Positions 1-3,520 of a stretch of DNA of 6,136 bases are shown piece after piece (within the stretch, counting starts at the first letter, position 1; every line of letters starts with the position of its first letter). The position numbers and the translations under genes are program-made. This stretch comes from Candidatus Sabulitectum sp. Its GTDB lineage: Bacteria > Fermentibacterota > Fermentibacteria > Fermentibacterales > JCC-6. Location of the stretch: assembly GCA_023136985.1 (NCBI GenBank), contig JAGLQD010000578.1:1-6136 (forward strand), given 5' to 3'. Below the pieces are notes generated by a model. The model was not told the DNA's origin and did not search any database. It worked only from the letters and a program-made list of their open reading frames with translations.

Positions 1-543
1 CGACCCCATGGCCTTCTCAGATAATTCACGAAAATGACTCTGCAGTTCGAACAATTCCTCAACAGGCACTCTAAGCAGTCTGAAGAAAAGATGTTCAAGG
101 GTGTGTTCAAGCTCTGCCATGAAGAAACTGGGGGCAAAATACCTTCTTCCGGCAATGCTGCTACTGGCAATCTCCGGTGTGATCTCTCTCTGAAGTCGTC
201 TTAGCAAAGCAAGCGATTCTGTAAGGTATGAACGATAATCTTCGTCTTCAGTCACATCACAAAGACGGGTGCTGCCAAGATCCTCCTGGATCACATAACC
301 GCTGGATTCATCACTGAGAATAACCTCAGGTACAGGAAAATCCATTTTTTTCAGAAGGTGGTAAATGTCAAGCCAGGGCCAAAGCGGGGTATGAGAACTG
401 TCCATCACTACAAATGATCCACCGCTATGCTCCATCCGATAAAAGTCACGGGCAGAGGCATCACCGGCAATCGGAGTAATACTGTTGACAGTTCCGTACT
501 TATCGTTTATCCACCGTACGAGATCTTCCATCCGCTCAGTCAA
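1..543 (-). CDS. AmgK-like sugar kinase (COG3178, aminoglycoside-phosphotransferase fold), N-terminal 181 residues, TTG start
   Basis: The frame runs from TTG at 543 to the window edge without a stop (181 codons). The protein matches the N-terminal part of COG3178 kinases, whose characterised member AmgK phosphorylates the anomeric carbon of MurNAc and GlcNAc in cell-wall recycling. Visible motifs are AGDASARDFYRM (residues 26-37, the nucleotide-binding loop with the family's GDAS.R), SFVVMDS (43-49), FPVPEV, and VIQEDLGSTRL (84-94, the hinge with EDLG). The region from about 105 on is the helical start of the C-lobe. The catalytic HxDxxxxN and metal-binding DxD segments lie beyond position 1, so activity cannot be judged. 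The usual length is about 330-350 residues, so roughly half is present. The start is set by AAGGAG at 556-551, seven bases before TTG; the next ATG (531) is 19 bases away. It begins three bases after the nucleotidyltransferase stop, an arrangement like amgK-murU in Pseudomonas but in the opposite order. Confidence 0.86.
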   Translation of the reverse strand, partial: MTERMEDLVRWINDKYGTVNSITPIAGDASARDFYRMEHSGGSFVVMDSSHTPLWPWLDIYHLLKKMDFPVPEVILSDESSGYVIQEDLGSTRLCDVTEDEDYRSYLTESLALLRRLQREITPEIASSSIAGRRYFAPSFFMAELEHTLEHLFFRLLRVPVEELFELQSHFRELSEKAMGS

Positions 544-546
544 TCT

Positions 547-1428
547 TCAGCTCCTTCGGGAAAACCACGGTAAAACACTGTTAACAATGGAAGCTCCTGA
601 TAAAAGCTCCGAACCTTCAAGAACAACAGAATCTCGAATCAGCACATCACTGCTGATTATACACGAACTGCCAATCCAGTAAAAGCCCTCCAGATCAGCC
701 CCGTCAATAATAACAGCAGACGGGTGAATATAGCTTCCCTGAGCAAGAAGGTGTTTCCTGAAAATATGCGACTCACCCATATCAAGCCAGCTGGTGTCGG
801 TAAAGAACTCGTTTAAGAAAATCCCACCTGCTGCCGCAGCACTTCTAAGGCTGGAAAAAAAACCGGTGGACAATTGCTTTTCTGAGCATATGGCAGCAAC
901 TTCCGGGGAAATAATACTTACTCCAAGGTAGTGTCTGGATCTGCCGTTTACAGAAAGACTTCCATATTCACCGTATTCAGGGAAATTACCGGTAAGCACC
1001 GTCCACCTGGAGCCGGACATCAGATGAAATTCAACCATTTCTTCAATAGGCACATCAAGAACCATATCCGTATTAGTGATGATCCAGTGGCCCTTAAACA
1101 ATTTTCTGTTCATGGCAAGTGTACCAGGAAGCCCAAGAGGCCTTTCTTCAAAAAGCATCCGAGCCCTGCCATTCCAGTGTCTACGCACCTCCTGCAGGAT
1201 CAGTTCAGGACACCTTGAGGCATTAAAGGCCATGCTATCCGGGTTAACACTGGCAAATCTATCTATCAGGTTGCCGAGAAGAGTAGTCTCCCGCCATGGC
1301 AGCAAAGATTTGGGGCGACAAAAAGAAAGAGGTTCCGCCCTTGTGCCGTAACCGGCAGTAAGAAACAGAACCCCTTGAATATACCTGCCTGAATATTTAA
1401 CCGTAGATTTCTTTCCTGTTGCAGTCAC
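547..1428 (-). CDS. Sugar-1-phosphate nucleotidyltransferase with C-terminal left-handed beta-helix (possibly MurU-like)
   Basis: Transfers a nucleotide from an NTP to a sugar-1-phosphate, giving an NDP-sugar and pyrophosphate. The N-terminal Rossmann-like domain shows the signature LTAGYGTRAEPLSFCRPKSLLPW (residues 23-45; R30 and K40 are the usual triphosphate contacts), the sugar/base loop ERPLGLPGTL (95-104) and the metal-binding Asp of NTDMVLD (D121). SWLDMGESHIFRKHLL is the usual end of the catalytic domain. Residues 232-286 have the hexapeptide spacing of a left-handed beta-helix (IHPSAVI, WIGSSCI, DSVVLEG, NSVL). The sequence does not fix the sugar or base. The kinase that follows is AmgK-like, so MurNAc-1-phosphate uridylyltransferase (MurU) is a fair guess, but Pseudomonas MurU lacks the beta-helix tail, and GlcNAc-, glucose- or mannose-1-phosphate remain possible. 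The GTG at 1428 overlaps the preceding gene by 32 bases and has a poorly spaced ribosome site. An ATT at 1380 is a rival start (see findings). Confidence 0.88.
   Translation of the reverse strand: MTATGKKSTVKYSGRYIQGVLFLTAGYGTRAEPLSFCRPKSLLPWRETTLLGNLIDRFASVNPDSMAFNASRCPELILQEVRRHWNGRARMLFEERPLGLPGTLAMNRKLFKGHWIITNTDMVLDVPIEEMVEFHLMSGSRWTVLTGNFPEYGEYGSLSVNGRSRHYLGVSIISPEVAAICSEKQLSTGFFSSLRSAAAAGGIFLNEFFTDTSWLDMGESHIFRKHLLAQGSYIHPSAVIIDGADLEGFYWIGSSCIISSDVLIRDSVVLEGSELLSGASIVNSVLPWFSRRS
551..556 (-). promoter_or_regulatory. Shine-Dalgarno AAGGAG deciding the TTG start of the kinase
   Basis: AAGGAG lies within the last codons of the nucleotidyltransferase (encoding RRS-stop) and is followed by seven bases (CTGAAGA) and TTG at 543. 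This spacing is close to ideal, whereas the first in-frame ATG at 531 is 19 bases downstream of the motif. Confidence 0.75.
1384..1390 (-). promoter_or_regulatory. Possible Shine-Dalgarno (AGGCAGG) for a rare ATT start of the nucleotidyltransferase
   Basis: AGGCAGG lies between the stop of the small cysteine protein (1397) and ATT at 1380-1378; the first AGG is seven bases from the ATT. Starting there gives MQGVLFLTAG, the normal distance from the start to the nucleotide-binding loop in this family, and removes the 32-base overlap. ATT starts are rare, so this is a candidate only. Confidence 0.35.
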
Positions 1429-1597
1429 AGACCTTTACTCTTCTTCTCTGTGGACGCCAGGTGTCTTTCAGCCCTGTTCTGGCAGCAATGTATACAACCG
1501 GAACTTTTTCCTTGCCGCAAACCGTACACATCTCTTTGTGAGATGTACGGCTCTCGTGAGCAAGTTTCGCTGCGAATGTTCTTTCCTTCTTAGCCAT
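1397..1597 (-). CDS. Small basic protein with CxxC/CxC pairs, probable zinc ribbon (unknown function)
   Basis: A 66-residue protein whose ATG overlaps the GH57 stop by one base (TAATG). An AGGA ribosome site at 1607-1604 sits six bases upstream, so it is well placed for translation. Four cysteines form two close pairs, C24-T-V-C27 (CTVCGK) and C57-D-C59 (VCDCN), separated by about 30 residues. This is the layout of a small zinc ribbon. The chain is strongly basic (about 17 Lys/Arg against 7 Asp/Glu), with an RRR cluster just before the second pair, which points to nucleic-acid or ribosome contact. I do not recognise the family. The size, charge and ribbon recall small ribosomal or ribosome-associated proteins, but no named ribosomal protein matches. 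The reading-frame evidence is good because of the operon-style overlap and the patterned cysteines. The function is open. Confidence 0.75.
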   Translation of the reverse strand: MAKKERTFAAKLAHESRTSHKEMCTVCGKEKVPVVYIAARTGLKDTWRPQRRRVKVCDCNRKEIYG

Positions 1598-2724
1598 TAT
1601 CTATCCTTTCGCGCCATGGCCGGTATCTGTCCGGCCAACTCCATGACCCGGTCAAGGAGTGCCCTTTCAGTAAGCCCTTTAAGGGCGGCTTCAATTATCA
1701 ACAAAATACCCCTTCGAACCTGTGAATAAGATTCACGGCCCGGTGAGGCCCACCACATAGGGCACGAGTATAACATCTTATCCACTGAATCTGCAACCCT
1801 TTCAGCAGCTGATTTCCTGCTTTCCGCTAAAACAAAGTTCAGAAGCTCCCAGTAAGCTGCATGATCTCTATTGCTGGAATTATTCCAGAGCGGAAAAGGT
1901 TCGCCTGCATCAAGATCGCTTGAAGTAGTGGACCAGCTCCCAGCAGGTACAGATCTTTCCTTTAAAGGAAATTCTTTAAGGATTCTATCCAATGAAGAAA
2001 TTCTGATCCTTTTCTTCGTTAGAACCTCCTGAAAGAAAGGTCTTAAGAACGAGTCAATAGCTCCATCTCTGTGATGACCGAAAGTTTCCCCGTCCATTGC
2101 AAGGATCACATATGAATCGTCTTCTCCTGACCAGGAATGTAGATCTCCAACCATTCTGTTCACCATGTCGGAGCCACTTCCACCATGAAAAGAGATCAGA
2201 TTTGACCAGAAATTACTTCTCAGGAATACCGCTGTATTATCCACAGCCGGGATCCAGTTTGCAGGAACATCCGAATTGAAATGAACCCATGGGACATCAT
2301 CTGTAATGGTCCATTTGAAGCCAAGTGAGCCCAGAATCCTTACTGTATCCATGTTCAGAGCCATCTCCGGAGGAAAAACACCTTCCGGAGTAAAAACTTT
2401 CCCGATCAGTTCCCGGTTTCCTCTGTTATTCAATTCTATCTGTCTTTCCACCTCCCGGCGGGGTATCAGAGGCAAAATGGGATGATAGGCTCCACTGGAG
2501 GAAAAAGAGCAACTGCTCAACTGAGAAACCAATTCAAGAGTCTCCGGAGCAAAAGCAGACAACTGCTCCGTGAGAGAATAGTTCATATTCACAGTAACTT
2601 CCACTCCGGTATCCAGCAGAAGTTCAAAGAGAGGTCTGTAACACTCTCTGTTTATCCGCTTGACGATCTCGGGATCCTGGGATGGTGGCTGATAGAAGTG
2701 AAGAAGAAAACCTATATGCTTCAT
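1597..2724 (-). CDS. Glycoside hydrolase family 57 enzyme (short, catalytic-domain form)
   Basis: A 375-residue protein of the GH57 class, retaining (beta/alpha)7-barrel enzymes that act on alpha-glucans and related glycans (amylase, glucanotransferase, branching enzyme, galactosidase). The conserved regions appear in order. LHFYQPP (H9) is region 1, a variant of the usual HxHxxP. GAYHPILPLIP (about 78-88) is region 2. VFPPEMAL holds the presumed nucleophile E120. MDGETFGHHRDG holds the presumed acid/base D211. The C-terminal part (about 250-375) is helical and short, and the long accessory domains of bigger GH57 enzymes are absent. No signal peptide is seen, so it probably acts in the cytoplasm on a storage or salvaged glycan. 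The ATG overlaps the upstream stop (ATGA, 2721-2724) and has a GGAG ribosome site at 2737-2734, nine bases upstream. The substrate cannot be read from the sequence. The lineage with a FPPEMA motif is distinct from the WLPE/WLTER amylase and glucanotransferase types. Confidence 0.9.
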   Translation of the reverse strand: MKHIGFLLHFYQPPSQDPEIVKRINRECYRPLFELLLDTGVEVTVNMNYSLTEQLSAFAPETLELVSQLSSCSFSSSGAYHPILPLIPRREVERQIELNNRGNRELIGKVFTPEGVFPPEMALNMDTVRILGSLGFKWTITDDVPWVHFNSDVPANWIPAVDNTAVFLRSNFWSNLISFHGGSGSDMVNRMVGDLHSWSGEDDSYVILAMDGETFGHHRDGAIDSFLRPFFQEVLTKKRIRISSLDRILKEFPLKERSVPAGSWSTTSSDLDAGEPFPLWNNSSNRDHAAYWELLNFVLAESRKSAAERVADSVDKMLYSCPMWWASPGRESYSQVRRGILLIIEAALKGLTERALLDRVMELAGQIPAMARKDR

Positions 2725-3506
2725 TGAGAATTACTCCGTTTGATTTTGAGAGTTATGCGGCATCCTGGTTTCAGACGAAGCGTCTCCGCTGCAGACCCGC
2801 CGTTAACTGCAAGTTCACAGAATCCAGTACTCCCTGTAAGAAATAGAACAGCATCATCTGCCGGCGACTGGTAGTATGATTCGACCTGAATCAATGGGAT
2901 ATCCTGCCCACTGGAGAGAAGAGTCAACGGAGTTATCAGCTTCATATCCTCTGCAGTAACCGCAAGAACACAGTTCCCGAAATTGTCCACATGAAGAACA
3001 GCAACAGACAATTCCTCATCACTGAAAACACAAGTCGCTTTCTGAAGCATGACCGGATTCTCGTGTGGTTCAAGATATGCAGTCCACCCGGGGTCAACTG
3101 CAAGCTTTGCAGCGCAAAGAGCGAAAACATCCCGCCCATGAAATGTGGGAGACGAACCGGGATCAGCTGGAGGCAGTTTCCACGCCCTGACCGGACCCGG
3201 AAGCAGGCTGAGCAGACCGTTATCCGGTGCTACAATAAACCTTCCACGCCAGAGAGCAGCAATTCCCAGACGATCACTTCCAACGCCGGGGTCAACAACT
3301 GCCAGAGTCACTGAACCCTCCGGAAGCTCAGGAAGAGCTGATCGCAGATGATAAGCACCCTGAAGAATGTTTCCAGGTAGAACCGCATGGGTAAGATCAA
3401 TTACAGGAGTATCATATCCGGCAAACGAAAGAATTACAGCCTTCATCTGTGCAACATAAGTATCGGAATATCCAAAATCCGATAAAATAAATAAAGGTGT
3501 TTTCAG
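2721..3506 (-). CDS. SAM hydroxide adenosyltransferase (DUF62 / SAM hydrolase; fluorinase-chlorinase superfamily), CTG start
   Basis: Members of this family hydrolyse S-adenosylmethionine to adenosine and methionine using water or hydroxide. They are related to SAM-dependent chlorinases and fluorinases. From a CTG start the protein has 261 residues, the usual family length. The N-terminus carries SDFGYSDTYVAQMK (D10 in SDFG), followed by VIDLTH, VVDPGVGSDR, APDNGLL, FHGRD and VDNFGN. The catalytic Asp-Arg-His triad described for DUF62 proteins can be placed at D72, R79 and H123. The halide-binding loop of true halogenases is not evident, so hydrolase is the better call. The first ATG, at 3446, would remove the first 20 residues including the SDFG motif. 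The CTG at 3506 sits 6 bases after a strong purine-rich ribosome site, 14 bases downstream of the phosphatase stop. The 3' end overlaps the GH57 start by ATGA, suggesting translational coupling. Its likely role is SAM turnover; why it sits in this operon is unknown. Confidence 0.93.
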   Translation of the reverse strand: MKTPLFILSDFGYSDTYVAQMKAVILSFAGYDTPVIDLTHAVLPGNILQGAYHLRSALPELPEGSVTLAVVDPGVGSDRLGIAALWRGRFIVAPDNGLLSLLPGPVRAWKLPPADPGSSPTFHGRDVFALCAAKLAVDPGWTAYLEPHENPVMLQKATCVFSDEELSVAVLHVDNFGNCVLAVTAEDMKLITPLTLLSSGQDIPLIQVESYYQSPADDAVLFLTGSTGFCELAVNGGSAAETLRLKPGCRITLKIKRSNSQ

Positions 3507-3512
3507 AAGTCT

Positions 3513-3520
3513 CTCCCCCT
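3513..3520 (-). promoter_or_regulatory. Strong Shine-Dalgarno (AGGGGGAG) that decides the CTG start of the SAM hydrolase
   Basis: The minus strand reads AGGGGGAG immediately after the TGA of the phosphatase gene, then six bases (AGACTT), then CTG at 3506-3504. No ATG, GTG or TTG lies in frame between this site and the start of the conserved protein motif, so the CTG is the best-placed initiator. The motif is seen directly; its use is inferred. Confidence 0.75.

Noticed and set aside
931..1351. Plus-strand open frames of 95 and 91 codons opposite the nucleotidyltransferase
   Set aside because: They are opposite a well-supported enzyme with intact motifs. Neither shows protein-like patterning.
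1674..1686. Small inverted repeat GCCCTT-T-AAGGGC near the GH57 3' end
   Set aside because: Short arms, a one-base loop, no T-run on the minus strand and fully within coding sequence (ALKGLTE), so not a terminator.
1956..1971. Perfect 16-base palindrome TTTCCTTTAAAGGAAA
   Set aside because: It is inside the GH57 frame (EFPLKER) with no gene boundary or second copy nearby. A chance palindrome of low complexity is the simpler reading.
2365..2390. Inverted repeat CTCCGGAGG ... CCTTCCGGAG followed by an A/T-rich run, resembling a terminator
   Set aside because: It lies in the middle of the GH57 gene over the TPEGVFPPEM segment. The two arms come from repeated Pro-Glu codons (CCGGAA and CCGGAG) encoding the active-site region, so the symmetry is explained by protein coding.
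2991..3351. Two plus-strand open frames of 107 and 68 codons opposite the SAM hydrolase
   Set aside because: The minus strand here encodes strongly conserved DUF62 motifs. The plus-strand translations are low-complexity Arg/Ser/Pro shadows.
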